Origin: an uncultured Bacilli bacterium
GTDB taxonomy: Bacteria > Bacillota_I > Bacilli_A > RF39 > UBA660
Length of the DNA: 64,000 nt
NCBI GenBank assembly: GCA_944358375.1
Contig: CALVQT010000003.1
Span: 42,399-106,398 of the forward strand
Direction: 5' to 3'
Shown: positions 9,078 to 19,145 of the stretch, piece after piece
How positions within the stretch are numbered: the first letter of the stretch is position 1
Layout of the letters: each line of letters starts with the position of its first letter
Position numbers and translations under genes: made by a program
The notes under the pieces: generated by a model
Seen by the model: the letters and a program-made list of their open reading frames with translations, nothing else
What the model was told of the DNA's origin: nothing
Databases searched by the model: none

Positions 9078-10103
9078 CTATTTAATTTTTGCCCATATTT
9101 TGTCATATAATTTTATTTTATCACCAATATTATCTACAAAATATCCCTCAGCCATTATGCTATCTGGTATATTAGCTGCACTATTATTCATATACTCATC
9201 ACTTAAATATTTTTCGCTTTCTTTATTTACAGTCTTATATGGATATGATTCTACAATTTTTGCCATAACTTTAGCATCTAAAATATAATCCATAAATTCA
9301 TATAATTCATCTTTATGTTTAGCACCCTTTGGTATTGCAAAATTATCAATACTAAGAGCAAATCCTTCCTTTGGAAAAATACTTTTTATTTTATCATTAG
9401 TATTAGATGCAATAGCTCCCTCAGCATTCCAAATAACAGCAATATTTGCCTCACCATTAATTAAAAAATTTTTAGGCGAGTCACTATCATAAGCTTTAAT
9501 ATTTTTCTTTAATTCTCTTAACCACAAATATGCTTCTTGTAATTCTTGCTCATTAGTTGTATTCATATCATATCCAAGAGCAAGAAGTGCCATTCCTATT
9601 ATTATTCTTTGATCATCTATTAAAACTATATCATTTTTATATTTAGGATTTAATAAATCATTATATGATGTAATTTCATCTTTAATTTTAAGAGTATTAA
9701 TACTAATTACAGTAGATGCTGCTAGAAAAGGAATTGAATAATCATTTCCTTCATCATAACTTAATTGTAGAAAATTATAATTTAAATTATCATAATTACT
9801 TAATTTAGTTTTATCAATTACTTCAAGCATTCCTTTACTTTTCATAATTTCAACCATGTAATCACTCGGAAATATTAAATCATATGTTCCATCTTTAACA
9901 CTACTTATTTTAGCAAGTAATTCTTCATTTGATGAATATGTACTATAATTAACTTTAATTCCTCTTTGCTTTTCAAAATCTCTTATTACTTCATCAGGTA
10001 TATAACTAGACCAATTTAATACATTCAATACATTTTCATCATTATCATTACATCCTGTACACAAAATAATAATTATAAACATAATTAAAACTTTTTTAAT
10101 CAT
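9078..10103 (-). CDS. potD: Spermidine/putrescine ABC transporter, substrate-binding lipoprotein
   Basis: 341 residues, the usual PotD size. It starts with a lipoprotein signal MIKKVLIMFIIIILCTGC; the Cys at about 18 would be lipidated. The mature protein opens with the PotD family motif VLNWSSYIPDEVIRDFEK, then YSSNEELLAKI and YDLIFPSDYMVEIM. It should capture extracellular putrescine or spermidine and deliver it to PotBC. It overlaps potC by 4 bases and is the fourth gene of potABCD. AGGAGGT lies 7 bases before its ATG. Confidence 0.95.
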   Translation of the reverse strand: MIKKVLIMFIIIILCTGCNDNDENVLNVLNWSSYIPDEVIRDFEKQRGIKVNYSTYSSNEELLAKISSVKDGTYDLIFPSDYMVEIMKSKGMLEVIDKTKLSNYDNLNYNFLQLSYDEGNDYSIPFLAASTVISINTLKIKDEITSYNDLLNPKYKNDIVLIDDQRIIIGMALLALGYDMNTTNEQELQEAYLWLRELKKNIKAYDSDSPKNFLINGEANIAVIWNAEGAIASNTNDKIKSIFPKEGFALSIDNFAIPKGAKHKDELYEFMDYILDAKVMAKIVESYPYKTVNKESEKYLSDEYMNNSAANIPDSIMAEGYFVDNIGDKIKLYDKIWAKIK

Positions 10104-10891
10104 AATACTACCTCCTGTTTTATTTTTTTAATACTTATTAATGCAGAAACAGTAAGTATTAAAAACACACTTAACAATATTATAGATATTAATGCATTTA
10201 CATCAGGAGTAATTCCAGTTTTAATTAATGAATAAATATATAATGGTAATGTATTGCTACCAGGACCTGCTGCAAAATAACTTATAACCACATCATCAAG
10301 TGATAATGTAAAAGCAAGCTGTGCCCCACTTAAAATTCCAGGCATAATTGAAGGAAGAATTACTTTAAAAAATATTTTTATAGGACTAGCTCCCAAATCA
10401 GAAGCTGCACTCTCTAAATTATCATCAAGTGAATTTAAAACACTTCTAACACTTATAATTACAAATGGAATTGAAAAACATATATGAGCTAAAATTAAAG
10501 TAAACATACCTAATTCTAATTTAGCAAATGTATATATACATAAAAGAGAAATACCTAAAACTATTTCTGGTATTACCACTGGTATATATATAAGAGCATT
10601 AATAAAATTTTTTCCTTTAAAATTATATTTTTTAAGACCATATGCTGATATTGTACCAACAATAGTAGATACAATAGTTGAAGTACAAGCAACTATGAAA
10701 GTATTTTTAAGACTATCTAATAATGTGGTATTTTCAAATAAATGCTTATACCATTGTAATGTAAATCCTTCAAACGAAATATTTAATTTTGATGTATTAA
10801 ATGAAAACAATATAAGAACAATAATAGGTGCAAATAAGAAAATAAACACTAATATTAATATTAAATTATCTAAAAATCGATTATTTTTCAT
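10100..10891 (-). CDS. potC: Spermidine/putrescine ABC transporter permease
   Basis: 263 residues with about six hydrophobic segments. The cytoplasmic EAA loop that docks to PotA is seen as SAASDLGASPIKIFFKVILP (residues about 160-180). It is the PotC-type inner-membrane permease, paired with PotB. It starts 4 bases after potB with a G-run ribosome site, and its end overlaps potD by 4 bases, indicating coupled translation. Confidence 0.94.
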   Translation of the reverse strand: MKNNRFLDNLILILVFIFLFAPIIVLILFSFNTSKLNISFEGFTLQWYKHLFENTTLLDSLKNTFIVACTSTIVSTIVGTISAYGLKKYNFKGKNFINALIYIPVVIPEIVLGISLLCIYTFAKLELGMFTLILAHICFSIPFVIISVRSVLNSLDDNLESAASDLGASPIKIFFKVILPSIMPGILSGAQLAFTLSLDDVVISYFAAGPGSNTLPLYIYSLIKTGITPDVNALISIILLSVFLILTVSALISIKKIKQEVVL

Positions 10892-10895
10892 AAAT

Positions 10896-11750
10896 TTATG
10901 CCCCCCCTAAATCATCAAGTTTACCACCAAGTTTTTTATATATCAAAATAACTATAAATGTTATAAATATTAAAAATATAGATATAGCAGCACCAAAAGG
11001 CCAATTTCTAGCAGTTAAAAACTGATTTTTAATTAAATTACCTAAAATCATTATTTTTCCACCACCTAATATATCAACTATAAAAAAATAACCAAGAGCT
11101 GGAGTAAATACCATTAATGCACCATTAAATAATCCTGGTATAGTTTGAGGAAATATTACATTCTTAAAAGTTTTTATTTTATTTGCACCAAGATCATAGG
11201 ACGCTTCTAATAATGATTTATCAATTGTAGATACACTACTATATAGTGGAAGCAACATAAATGGTAATAAAGTATATACCATACCAACTATAATAGCAGA
11301 AAAATTATACATTAAAGAAAGTGGATAATCAATTATATTTAACCCTATTAATACTTGATTTATAATACCACTTCTTCTAAGCAAAACAATCCATCCATAC
11401 ATTCTAATTAATGAATTAGTTAAAAATGGTAACATAACTAATGTCATAATAATTTTTTGAGTTTTTTTTGATTTATGACTTACTGATAATACAAATGGAT
11501 ATGCTATTAAAATACATATAACAGTAGTAATAAGAGCTACTAAAAAGGACTGTAAAAATATTTTTATATACACACTATCAAATAATTCTATATAATTCAT
11601 AAGAGTAATTTCTTCTATCATACCACCATATGAATCACTCTTAAAAAAACTTATAATAAATATATATAATAAAGGCAAAGCAATTAAACTAACTGCATAT
11701 ATAATTAAAGGCAATGTAAAAATAATTTTCAAATAATTATTTTTTTTCAT
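10896..11750 (-). CDS. potB: Spermidine/putrescine ABC transporter permease
   Basis: 284 residues, multi-pass. The EAA loop EASYDLGANKIKTFKNVIFP (residues about 183-202) is the ATPase docking site. The first helix and the LMNYIELFD periplasmic segment are typical of PotB. It overlaps potA by 14 bases, so it is cotranslated, and forms the heteromeric channel with PotC. Confidence 0.94.
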   Translation of the reverse strand: MKKNNYLKIIFTLPLIIYAVSLIALPLLYIFIISFFKSDSYGGMIEEITLMNYIELFDSVYIKIFLQSFLVALITTVICILIAYPFVLSVSHKSKKTQKIIMTLVMLPFLTNSLIRMYGWIVLLRRSGIINQVLIGLNIIDYPLSLMYNFSAIIVGMVYTLLPFMLLPLYSSVSTIDKSLLEASYDLGANKIKTFKNVIFPQTIPGLFNGALMVFTPALGYFFIVDILGGGKIMILGNLIKNQFLTARNWPFGAAISIFLIFITFIVILIYKKLGGKLDDLGGA

Positions 11751-12819
11751 TTAAATCACTTCCAATAATTATTGCATCATCAATTGTCCAATATAAATAT
11801 ACATTATCACCCTCTTTATATTGCCTATCATTACCTATACTTAATTGTCTAATAGTATAATTTTCAGTTTTTATTATTAATTTAGTAACACTCCCATCAT
11901 ATATTTCATCATTAACTTTTCCTTTAAAACAATTATTTTTTCTTTCAGTTTTACTTAATTTAATATTCTCAGGTCTAACAACAACTTTTATTTCACTACC
12001 ATTTTTATATTCTCCATTTATTATTATAGTTTCTTTATTATTAATTTCAATAACACTTTTATTATCAATATTATTTATAACCTTTCCTTTAAATATATTG
12101 GCTTCTCCTAAAAAATTAGCAACATACTCACTTATAGGATTTTCATACACTTCTAAAGGTGTTCCTATTTGTTCAATTTTACCATTATTTAATACAACAA
12201 TTCTATCGCTCATAGATAATGCTTCATCTTGATCATGAGTTACATATATAAATGTAATACCTAACTTTTTTTGTAATTGTTTTAATTCTATTTGCATTTG
12301 TTTTCTTAATTTCAAATCTAACGCACTTAAAGGTTCATCTAATAATAGCACTCTTGGATTATTAATAAGTCCTCTAATTATTGAAACTCTTTGCTGCTCG
12401 CCACCTGATAATTCTTTTGGTTTTCTATTTTCATACCCTTCTAAATGAACAAGTTTAATCATTTTATTAAATTGTTTTTCTATTTCACTATTATTTATTT
12501 TTTTCATTTTTAATCCAAAAATAACATTTTCCTTAACACTCATAAATGGAAATAATGCATAATTTTGAAATATAGTATTAACATTTCTTTTTTGAGGATC
12601 TGTAAAAGTCACATCTTCATTATCTAAATATATCTTACCATTTGTTGGTTTTTCTAATCCAGATATACATCTTAATATAGTTGTTTTACCACACCCACTA
12701 GAACCTAATAATGTTAAAAATTCTCCCTCATATACTTCTAGATCCAACTCTTTAATTACAACTTTATTTCCATACTTTTTTTCAAAGTTCTCTAATCTTA
12801 CTATGACTTTCTTATCCAT
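11737..12819 (-). CDS. potA: Spermidine/putrescine ABC transporter ATP-binding protein
   Basis: 360 residues. Walker A GSSGCGKTT, Q-loop NYALFPFMSV, signature LSGGEQQRV, Walker B VLLLDEPLSALD and the switch His (YVTHDQDEAL) are all intact. The C-terminal about 110 residues form a TOBE/OB regulatory domain (VRPENIKLS). It energises polyamine uptake through PotBC. It starts 16 bases after carbamate kinase, placing an ATP-producing enzyme and an ATP-using importer in one unit. Confidence 0.96.
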   Translation of the reverse strand: MDKKVIVRLENFEKKYGNKVVIKELDLEVYEGEFLTLLGSSGCGKTTILRCISGLEKPTNGKIYLDNEDVTFTDPQKRNVNTIFQNYALFPFMSVKENVIFGLKMKKINNSEIEKQFNKMIKLVHLEGYENRKPKELSGGEQQRVSIIRGLINNPRVLLLDEPLSALDLKLRKQMQIELKQLQKKLGITFIYVTHDQDEALSMSDRIVVLNNGKIEQIGTPLEVYENPISEYVANFLGEANIFKGKVINNIDNKSVIEINNKETIIINGEYKNGSEIKVVVRPENIKLSKTERKNNCFKGKVNDEIYDGSVTKLIIKTENYTIRQLSIGNDRQYKEGDNVYLYWTIDDAIIIGSDLNEKK

Positions 12820-12835
12820 TAGTGCACCTCTTCTT

Positions 12836-13768
12836 TTATTTTCTAATTATTGTTCCTACTTTACCTTCAAGAGCCAAAGAAGCTTTTTTAAGTGACGTTA
12901 TCATTGCATAACCTTTTTTTGTAAAAGATGCAAAATCTATACACGCTTCAATTTTAGGCAACATACTTCCCTCAGCAAATTCTTTATCTTTTATGAATTC
13001 CTTTGCTTCCTTTATAGTCATTTCTCTAATCTTATGTTCATCTTTCTCATTGTAATTTATATATACCTCATCAACTGCTGTTAAAATTAAAAATAAATCA
13101 GCTTGTAAAGAACAAGCAAGTCTAGAACTTGTCCTATCTTTATCAATAACAGCATCAACTCCTTTATAACCCTTTTTGTCTTTAATAACAGGTATTCCAC
13201 CACCACCACAAGCAATAACAATATTTCCTTTATCAAGAAGATGTTTAATTGTATTAATTTCTACAATTTTAATTGGTTTTGGAGATGCAACAACTCTTCT
13301 ATATCCACGTCCAGCATCTTCTTTCATAATATATCCTTTTTCTTTAACTAATTTTTCTGCTTCCTCTTTTGTATAAAATCTACCAATTGGTTTAGTAGGA
13401 TTAGAAAATGCAGGATCGTTTTTATCTACTTCTACTTGAGTAATAACTGTTAAACAATTTCTTCTTAATCCTCTTTTAACAAGTTCCCTTTGAATAGATT
13501 GTTGTAAATGATACCCTATATACCCTTGGGACATTGCTCCACACTCTGCAAATGGCATCTCTGGAGAATTAGTTTCTTCGTGAGAAACTTCCATTGCTAA
13601 ATTTATCATGCCAACTTGAGGACCATTTCCATGAGTTATTATCACTTTATTTCCTTTTTCAACTAAATCCACAATACTTTTAGCTGTTTCTTTAACTAAT
13701 TGCAATTGTTCTTGGGGAGTTGAACCTAATGCATTCCCTCCAAGAGCTATAACCATTCTTTTTTTCAT
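12836..13768 (-). CDS. arcC: Carbamate kinase
   Basis: 310 residues, full length. The amino acid kinase fold is clear: VIALGGNALG at the start, ITHGNGPQVG, the AMSQGYIGYHLQQ helix, CGGGGIPV, the VIDKDRTSSRLA motif, and EGSMLPKIEACIDF. The enzyme makes ATP from carbamoyl phosphate and ADP. Here the carbamoyl phosphate should come from putrescine carbamoyltransferase (16470-17444), not arginine deiminase, since no arcA is in view. It starts a separate unit after the aguA terminator, with GGAG 8 bases before its ATG. Confidence 0.97.
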   Translation of the reverse strand: MKKRMVIALGGNALGSTPQEQLQLVKETAKSIVDLVEKGNKVIITHGNGPQVGMINLAMEVSHEETNSPEMPFAECGAMSQGYIGYHLQQSIQRELVKRGLRRNCLTVITQVEVDKNDPAFSNPTKPIGRFYTKEEAEKLVKEKGYIMKEDAGRGYRRVVASPKPIKIVEINTIKHLLDKGNIVIACGGGGIPVIKDKKGYKGVDAVIDKDRTSSRLACSLQADLFLILTAVDEVYINYNEKDEHKIREMTIKEAKEFIKDKEFAEGSMLPKIEACIDFASFTKKGYAMITSLKKASLALEGKVGTIIRK

Positions 13769-13931
13769 ACTATCTCCTTATTATTTTTATAACTATTATA
13801 CTATTATTTTGAGTATAACATAAATAAATAAAATTAAAAAGAAGTTTATTAAATTTTTTTAATAAAATTGTAATGTTAAAATAAAAACATCTCATTATAA
13901 TTTTATTAATAATATATTTTATTGCTAAATA

Positions 13932-13961
13932 AAAAGATTTTAGTTTTCACTAAAACCTTTT
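13932..13961 (-). terminator. Terminator after aguA
   Basis: A 13-bp stem with one mismatch (AAAAGATTTTAGT / ACTAAAACCTTTT) and a 4-base loop overlaps the aguA stop codon. It is followed on the minus strand by TTTATTT. The gap to arcC (13769-13959) also contains TATAAT-like hexamers near 13888 and 13799, possible promoters for the arcC-pot unit, with no clear -35. Confidence 0.7.
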
Positions 13962-15063
13962 ATTTTATTTGTACCTCTGGTACTTGTTGTGTAATACAAT
14001 GAATATTACCTCCACCAAGTAAAATTTCTCTTGCATAAATTGGTACTATTTCACGATCAGGATATAATTCTTTTAATAATTTAATTGCTTTATCATCATT
14101 TGGATCATTAAATACTGGTAATGCAACAAATCCGTTTCCAGTATAATAATTTACATATGATGCAGCAAGCCTATCTCCTTCTTTTCTAGGTAGTGTTCCA
14201 TCGATACTATCTACTCCAGTACTTTCACCTTTAGTAATTAAAATTGGTGTAGGAGTGTACATCTTGTGAATTTCCAACTTTCTACCCTTAGCATCAGTTT
14301 GATTACTTAAATAATCAAATGCAGCTTTACTTCTTTCATATTGCGGATCATTTTCATCATCTGTCCAAGCTAAAACGACAACTCCGGGACGTACAAAATT
14401 ACACATATTATCTACATGACCATTAGTTTCATCATTATAAATTCCACTAGGAAGCCATAATATTTTAGATACATTTAAAGAATCACATAATACTTTTTCA
14501 ATTTCTTCTTTAGTTAAATTACTATTACGTCCTTCAGATAATAAACATTCCTCAGTAGTAATAAGTGTTCCTTCACCATCAACATGAATAGAACCACCTT
14601 CTAAGATAAAATCATCTAATCTATATCTGTCAACTTGTTCCAATTCGCACATTTTCATAGCTACTTTATCATCTTGATCCCAAGGAAAATATAATCCATC
14701 AACAAGTCCACCCCAAGCATTAAACTTCCAATCAATTGCTCTTTTGTTACCTTTATTATCAATAACAAATGTAGCACCACAATCCCTTATCCAAGAATCG
14801 TTATTACTCATTTCTACTACTTTGACATAATCTGCTAACATATTTCTAGCATTATCATATTGTGCAGCTGAAACACACATAGTTATTGGTTCATACCTAC
14901 CAATTGTATTAGCAACTTTTGTAAATACTTGTTGTGCAGGTTTACCACCTAATCTCCAATTATCTGGTCTTTCTGGCCAAATAATGTATGTGCCACTATG
15001 CCTTTCAAATTCACCAGGCATTCTAAAACCATCTTCTTTAGGTATTGTATTTAATTTTTTCAT
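13960..15063 (-). CDS. aguA: Agmatine deiminase
   Basis: 367 residues. It belongs to the guanidino-modifying (pentein) fold: the N-terminal [20 protein letters not shown] block, [13 protein letters not shown] with substrate-binding Asp/Arg, [14 protein letters not shown] (catalytic Glu and His), [13 protein letters not shown] (catalytic His) and the Cys nucleophile in [11 protein letters not shown] near the C-terminus. It converts agmatine to N-carbamoylputrescine and ammonia. It follows the antiporter after 20 bases and is the first enzyme of the pathway completed by ptcA and arcC. Confidence 0.97.
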   Translation of the reverse strand: MKKLNTIPKEDGFRMPGEFERHSGTYIIWPERPDNWRLGGKPAQQVFTKVANTIGRYEPITMCVSAAQYDNARNMLADYVKVVEMSNNDSWIRDCGATFVIDNKGNKRAIDWKFNAWGGLVDGLYFPWDQDDKVAMKMCELEQVDRYRLDDFILEGGSIHVDGEGTLITTEECLLSEGRNSNLTKEEIEKVLCDSLNVSKILWLPSGIYNDETNGHVDNMCNFVRPGVVVLAWTDDENDPQYERSKAAFDYLSNQTDAKGRKLEIHKMYTPTPILITKGESTGVDSIDGTLPRKEGDRLAASYVNYYTGNGFVALPVFNDPNDDKAIKLLKELYPDREIVPIYAREILLGGGNIHCITQQVPEVQIK

Positions 15064-15083
15064 TCTTTTTTCCTTTCTTTCAA

Positions 15084-16466
15084 TTAATCGTTTTTAACTC
15101 TCGCTGCTAAGATTTCTTGAATTATAAACGATACAGCAACGCCTACTATAAGAGCTAAATTTGCTTGAATAGATTCCCAAGTGAAATCTATAAATAATGT
15201 AAATATAACAGCTAATACTAATAAAACACATGGTAACCAAGCAATAATATTTAATACTAAGTTATTTCCAGGGATTTTATAAGCTCTTTTAGTTTTATCA
15301 GTTTTTCTTAATTTTAAGAAAGCTGGGAATATTGGAATATAGCTAACTAATAATGTAACTAAACTTAAACTAAAGAAAGTCCAGAATAAATTGTTTGCTG
15401 TTTCACTACCAACTTCTCCTAATATAATACCAACAATTAAAATAATTCCTCCAACTATTCCATTCATAATTGCTGCCATATAAGGAACTCCTGCTTTATT
15501 TGTTTTACTAAATATTTTTGGAAGTCCTCCATCATCGGCAGAATATTTAGCTACACTATTTACGCCAAATGACCATGAAACTATATTAGCAACCATTGTA
15601 TAAATAAACATTAATCCAACTGCTATAACTACGATTCTAATTAAATTTTCACTCATTCCAAGTGATGTTAATAATATTGCAAATGAATCAGTAATTCCTG
15701 CTACTTCTGCATCTTCAACACTCATAGCAATGTTAATTCCTGTTGCTGGTAATATGTAAAATAATGCCATTAATGCTCCACCTATAATTAGTGCTTTTGG
15801 TATTTCTTTTTTAGGATCTTCCATATCATCTGTAAATGTTGCTACTACCTCAAATCCTAAAAAATTAAATATGATAACAGAAATAAATGACAAACTAGCT
15901 AAATCCATAGTTGGTAGCAAATCACTAACACTCTGAATTGGATTTGCACTGTGTCCAGTCTTAATATAAACATAAATGCCTAGTAATCCTAATGCTACCA
16001 TAAACGCTATTTTAAAGAAAGTACCAATATTAACAATCCATTTACTTTCTCCAATTCTTTGTGTACTTAATATTGTAACTAAAACTGTATAACCAAGTTG
16101 TAATATTAATAACCATAATAGTGATAATTCCACATCGAATATACCAGCTACAACATCAGTAACAGCAACACCTAATGATGAAATCCATAATGGGAAATTA
16201 ATCCAATAATTCCAAGCTACACGAGAAGCCATTTTTTTACCAAATGCTTTTTTAACCCAATCATACATTCCACCTTCCGTATTAAATGTAGAACCTAATT
16301 CTGCAGTAATTAATCCATAAGGTAAACAAAAACCTAAAATTAAAAATAACCACCAAAAATATTGAGTATTTCCAATAGCAGCAGTTGGTGCTACACTTTC
16401 AGCTACTAATGTAATACAAACAGTAGCTAAAATGGCATCAACTAATTTAAACTTCTTTTTTTTCAT
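15084..16466 (-). CDS. APC-family amino acid/polyamine exchanger, probable agmatine:putrescine antiporter
   Basis: 460 residues with about twelve hydrophobic helices. The first helix has the APC-type unwound segment ([13 protein letters not shown]) and helix 6 carries [21 protein letters not shown], typical of the superfamily. Between ptcA and aguA, the expected role is to exchange external agmatine for internal putrescine, as AguD does in Enterococcus and Streptococcus. Substrate is assigned from context, not from residues. It lies 3 bases after ptcA. Confidence 0.88.
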   Translation of the reverse strand: MKKKKFKLVDAILATVCITLVAESVAPTAAIGNTQYFWWLFLILGFCLPYGLITAELGSTFNTEGGMYDWVKKAFGKKMASRVAWNYWINFPLWISSLGVAVTDVVAGIFDVELSLLWLLILQLGYTVLVTILSTQRIGESKWIVNIGTFFKIAFMVALGLLGIYVYIKTGHSANPIQSVSDLLPTMDLASLSFISVIIFNFLGFEVVATFTDDMEDPKKEIPKALIIGGALMALFYILPATGINIAMSVEDAEVAGITDSFAILLTSLGMSENLIRIVVIAVGLMFIYTMVANIVSWSFGVNSVAKYSADDGGLPKIFSKTNKAGVPYMAAIMNGIVGGIILIVGIILGEVGSETANNLFWTFFSLSLVTLLVSYIPIFPAFLKLRKTDKTKRAYKIPGNNLVLNIIAWLPCVLLVLAVIFTLFIDFTWESIQANLALIVGVAVSFIIQEILAARVKND

Positions 16467-16469
16467 TTT

Positions 16470-17444
16470 TTATTCTCCTAAATTCTTTTTACATATTTCA
16501 TAAGTTTCATCTCTTTTACCCATAAAATATACAAGTAATGATCTCATAGCAGTAAGTCTATTTTCAGCTTCATCAAAAACAATTGATCTATTGCAATCCA
16601 TTACTTCATCTGTTACTTCTTCTCCACGAGTTGCTGGTAAGCAATGCATAAATTTGCAATTAGTACCTGCTTTGTTCATCATTTCCATATCAACTTGATA
16701 TTTTGGATAAAAAATTGCTTTTCTTTGCTCTTCTGGCAATTCTGATTCATATAATCCATACCATACATCAGTATAAATAAAATCAGCACCGTTTATGCAT
16801 TCTTCATCATCAGTTACTTCAAATGTTCCACCACTAACTTCACAATTTTTGCGAGCTATCTCTTGAAAATGCTCATTTAATTGAAAGCCTTTTGGTCCAA
16901 AATGAACAAAATGTCCACCCATTTTTGTAATTGTCATCATTAAAGATGCACAAACTTGAGTACAATCTCCAACAAATACAACTTTACAATCTTCTAATTT
17001 TTTACCAGCTGGTAAATGTTCTATGATTGTAATAAGATCTCCCATCTCTTGTGTTGGATGGTTATAATCACTCATCCCGTTAATAACTGGAATATCAGCG
17101 TTTTTAGCGAGATTCACGATTGATTCATGTTTTTGAACACGTGCCATTAAAATATCAACTAGACGAGATAATACCTTAGCAGTATCATAATAAGTTTCAT
17201 GTTTACCTAGTTGAATTTGACCTGGGGCTAAATATTGCGCATGTCCACCTAATTGAGTCATGGCTGTTTCAAAAGATACACGAGTTCTTGTTGATGATTG
17301 TTCAAAAATCATACCAAGAGTTTTATGATATAGCACATTTAATGGAAATCCTGCTTTAATATTTTTCTTAATCAGTATTCCTAAATTTGCTATATCTAGC
17401 AATTCTTCTTTAGAAAAATCACTTGTGTCAATATAACTTCTCAT
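16470..17444 (-). CDS. ptcA: Putrescine carbamoyltransferase
   Basis: 324 residues from the ATG at 17444. AAGGAGGT lies about 5 bases upstream; the longer reading from 17504 adds 20 low-quality residues and is rejected. Transcarbamylase motifs are present: [12 protein letters not shown] (carbamoyl phosphate loop), HPTQEMGDL, and [11 protein letters not shown]. Ornithine carbamoyltransferase is very similar. I call PtcA because the gene heads an operon with an agmatine exchanger and agmatine deiminase, and the C-terminal extension ([17 protein letters not shown]) resembles the PtcA-specific helix. It phosphorolyses N-carbamoylputrescine to putrescine and carbamoyl phosphate. Confidence 0.9.
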   Translation of the reverse strand: MRSYIDTSDFSKEELLDIANLGILIKKNIKAGFPLNVLYHKTLGMIFEQSSTRTRVSFETAMTQLGGHAQYLAPGQIQLGKHETYYDTAKVLSRLVDILMARVQKHESIVNLAKNADIPVINGMSDYNHPTQEMGDLITIIEHLPAGKKLEDCKVVFVGDCTQVCASLMMTITKMGGHFVHFGPKGFQLNEHFQEIARKNCEVSGGTFEVTDDEECINGADFIYTDVWYGLYESELPEEQRKAIFYPKYQVDMEMMNKAGTNCKFMHCLPATRGEEVTDEVMDCNRSIVFDEAENRLTAMRSLLVYFMGKRDETYEICKKNLGE

Positions 17445-17533
17445 CTCTACCTCCTTATCATTATATCTAGGATAATTATAACATTTTTTTTTTAAAAAAA
17501 ACAATACTTAATTTTTTTTTACAAGATAAACAT

Positions 17534-17568
17534 TATGACTTGAATAAGTCAAATACTTATTATATAAT
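17534..17568 (+). promoter_or_regulatory. Promoter of the pilB-like gene with a palindrome over the -35 region
   Basis: TTGAAT (17540-17545), a 17-base spacer, and TATAAT (17563-17568) form a near-consensus sigma-A promoter. The -35 is embedded in the inverted repeat TGACTT-GAAT-AAGTCA (17536-17551). On the other strand the same palindrome gives TTGACT (17552-17547), a good -35 for the divergent ptcA operon, although its -10 is weak. The palindrome could therefore be an operator shared by both directions. Confidence 0.7.
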
Positions 17569-17596
17569 ATTTTATAGAAGAATAAGGAGGACTCCT

Positions 17597-19108
17597 ATGA
17601 AAGAATTTGATTTTGAAAAAATTCCAATCGTCGAAATTGCTAATGAAATATTATTAGATGGAGTTAAAAAAGGTGCTAGTGATATACATTTTGATCCTAA
17701 TAAAAATGATTTAAAAGTAAGGATGAGAGTAGATGGAATATTATATGATTATTCAGTAGTTCCTGGAGATTATAAAAAAAATATAGTATCACGTATTAAG
17801 ATGCTAGCAAGTATGAATATTATGGAAACTAGATTACCACAAGATGGAGCTATAAAAAGTAAAATTGGAAATAAAATGTTAGATATTCGTGTATCTAGTC
17901 TTCCAACAAATTGTGGAGAAAAAATAGTTCTTCGTATTTTAGATTATTCAAGAAGTTCTCAAGGTTTAGAATCTCTTGGCTTTTCTCAAGAAAATTACGA
18001 TAAAATCATTAAAATGATTAATATTCCAAATGGTATCGTACTTGTAACTGGTGCTACTGGTAGTGGTAAATCAACTACAGTATATTCAATATTACAAAAA
18101 CTTAATACACGCGAAGTAAATATTATTACAGTTGAAGACCCTGTAGAAATGGATATTGAAGGTATTAATCAAGTACAAGCACAATCAGAAATAGGACTTG
18201 ATTTTGCAACAGTATTAAGAAGTATTTTAAGGCAAGACCCAGATGTAATTATGATCGGTGAAATTCGTGATAATGAAACTGCTAAAATTGCTGTAAGAGC
18301 ATCAATTACCGGACATAAAGTTTTATCAACAATACACACAAATAATGCATTAAATACTATTGAAAGACTTACTGATATGGAAGTTGAAAGATATTTGATC
18401 GGTACATCATTAAATGGTGCTATTTCTCAAAAACTAGCAAGAAAATTATGTCCTCATTGTAAAATTGAAAGAGCAACTACTGATTATGAAAAAAATATAT
18501 TTAGAAGAATATTGCATAAGTCTTTAGACAATGTATATGATGCAAACATAAATGGATGTGAACATTGTTTTAAAGGATATAAAGATAGAATTGCAATTGC
18601 TGAAGTATTATTGATAAGTGATGATGTTAGAAATGCTATAACAAATGCATCTCCAAAAGAAGAAATGAGAAAACTTGTTTATGGTAAAAATAAAACTCGT
18701 ACTATTTTAGAAGATGGGCTTGAAAAAGTTGCCCTTGGAGAAACTTCATTTGATGAAATAATTAAACTCGCTGATCTAGAAGGTGATTTAGCTATACATG
18801 CAGCTAATGATAGAGATAATGGTATTACTGAAGAAGATTATTTAAATATGCCAAAATTTGAATTAAAAATAGTAGAAAATTCTCATTCTCAAGAAAACTT
18901 AAATACAGAAGCTACAAAAAATACTAATACTGAAAATCAGATGACTAATAATATTCAAACACAAAGTAATAATTCAAATAATATCGCACAGAAAAATATT
19001 TCTACTACTATTAATTCAAATGTGCAAACACCAAATGTTGTCAGTACTAATAATGTTAATACACAAACACCTCAGAAACAAAATACAATCGAAGATATAT
19101 TCATTTAA
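17597..19108 (+). CDS. PilB/GspE-type secretion ATPase (type IV pilus or competence assembly)
   Basis: 503 residues from the ATG at 17597, which has AAGGAGGACTCCT upstream; the earlier ATG at 17540 lies inside the promoter. It begins directly with the N2 domain (GASDIHFDP). The N1 domain of long PilB proteins is missing, as in ComGA. Then come Walker A GATGSGKST, the Asp box EDPVEM, Walker B MIGEIRDNETA, the His box GHKVLSTIHTNNA, and a tetracysteine zinc site (CPHC ... CEHC). After the core, the last about 75 residues are an unusual Asn/Thr/Gln-rich low-complexity tail. No inner-membrane platform gene is adjacent. It probably powers the pseudopilins encoded at 1857 and 8538. Confidence 0.9.
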   Translation: MKEFDFEKIPIVEIANEILLDGVKKGASDIHFDPNKNDLKVRMRVDGILYDYSVVPGDYKKNIVSRIKMLASMNIMETRLPQDGAIKSKIGNKMLDIRVSSLPTNCGEKIVLRILDYSRSSQGLESLGFSQENYDKIIKMINIPNGIVLVTGATGSGKSTTVYSILQKLNTREVNIITVEDPVEMDIEGINQVQAQSEIGLDFATVLRSILRQDPDVIMIGEIRDNETAKIAVRASITGHKVLSTIHTNNALNTIERLTDMEVERYLIGTSLNGAISQKLARKLCPHCKIERATTDYEKNIFRRILHKSLDNVYDANINGCEHCFKGYKDRIAIAEVLLISDDVRNAITNASPKEEMRKLVYGKNKTRTILEDGLEKVALGETSFDEIIKLADLEGDLAIHAANDRDNGITEEDYLNMPKFELKIVENSHSQENLNTEATKNTNTENQMTNNIQTQSNNSNNIAQKNISTTINSNVQTPNVVSTNNVNTQTPQKQNTIEDIFI

Positions 19109-19110
19109 TA

Positions 19111-19145
19111 AAAAAATCATTTCTATTTTATAGAAATGATTTTTT
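19111..19145. terminator. Bidirectional terminator
   Basis: A perfect 16-bp stem (AAAAAATCATTTCTAT and its complement) with a TTT loop is flanked by A on one side and T on the other. It serves the pilB-like gene (plus) and the C39-peptidase gene (minus), which converge here. Confidence 0.9.

Noticed and set aside
9063..9120. T-box or other riboswitch in front of proS or the pilin gene
   Set aside because: No T-box bulge sequence or terminator/antiterminator pair was found between potD, the pilin gene and proS.
17540..17596. Upstream start for the pilB-like gene
   Set aside because: It lies on the promoter -35 and lacks a ribosome site, and the residues do not fit the family N-terminus.
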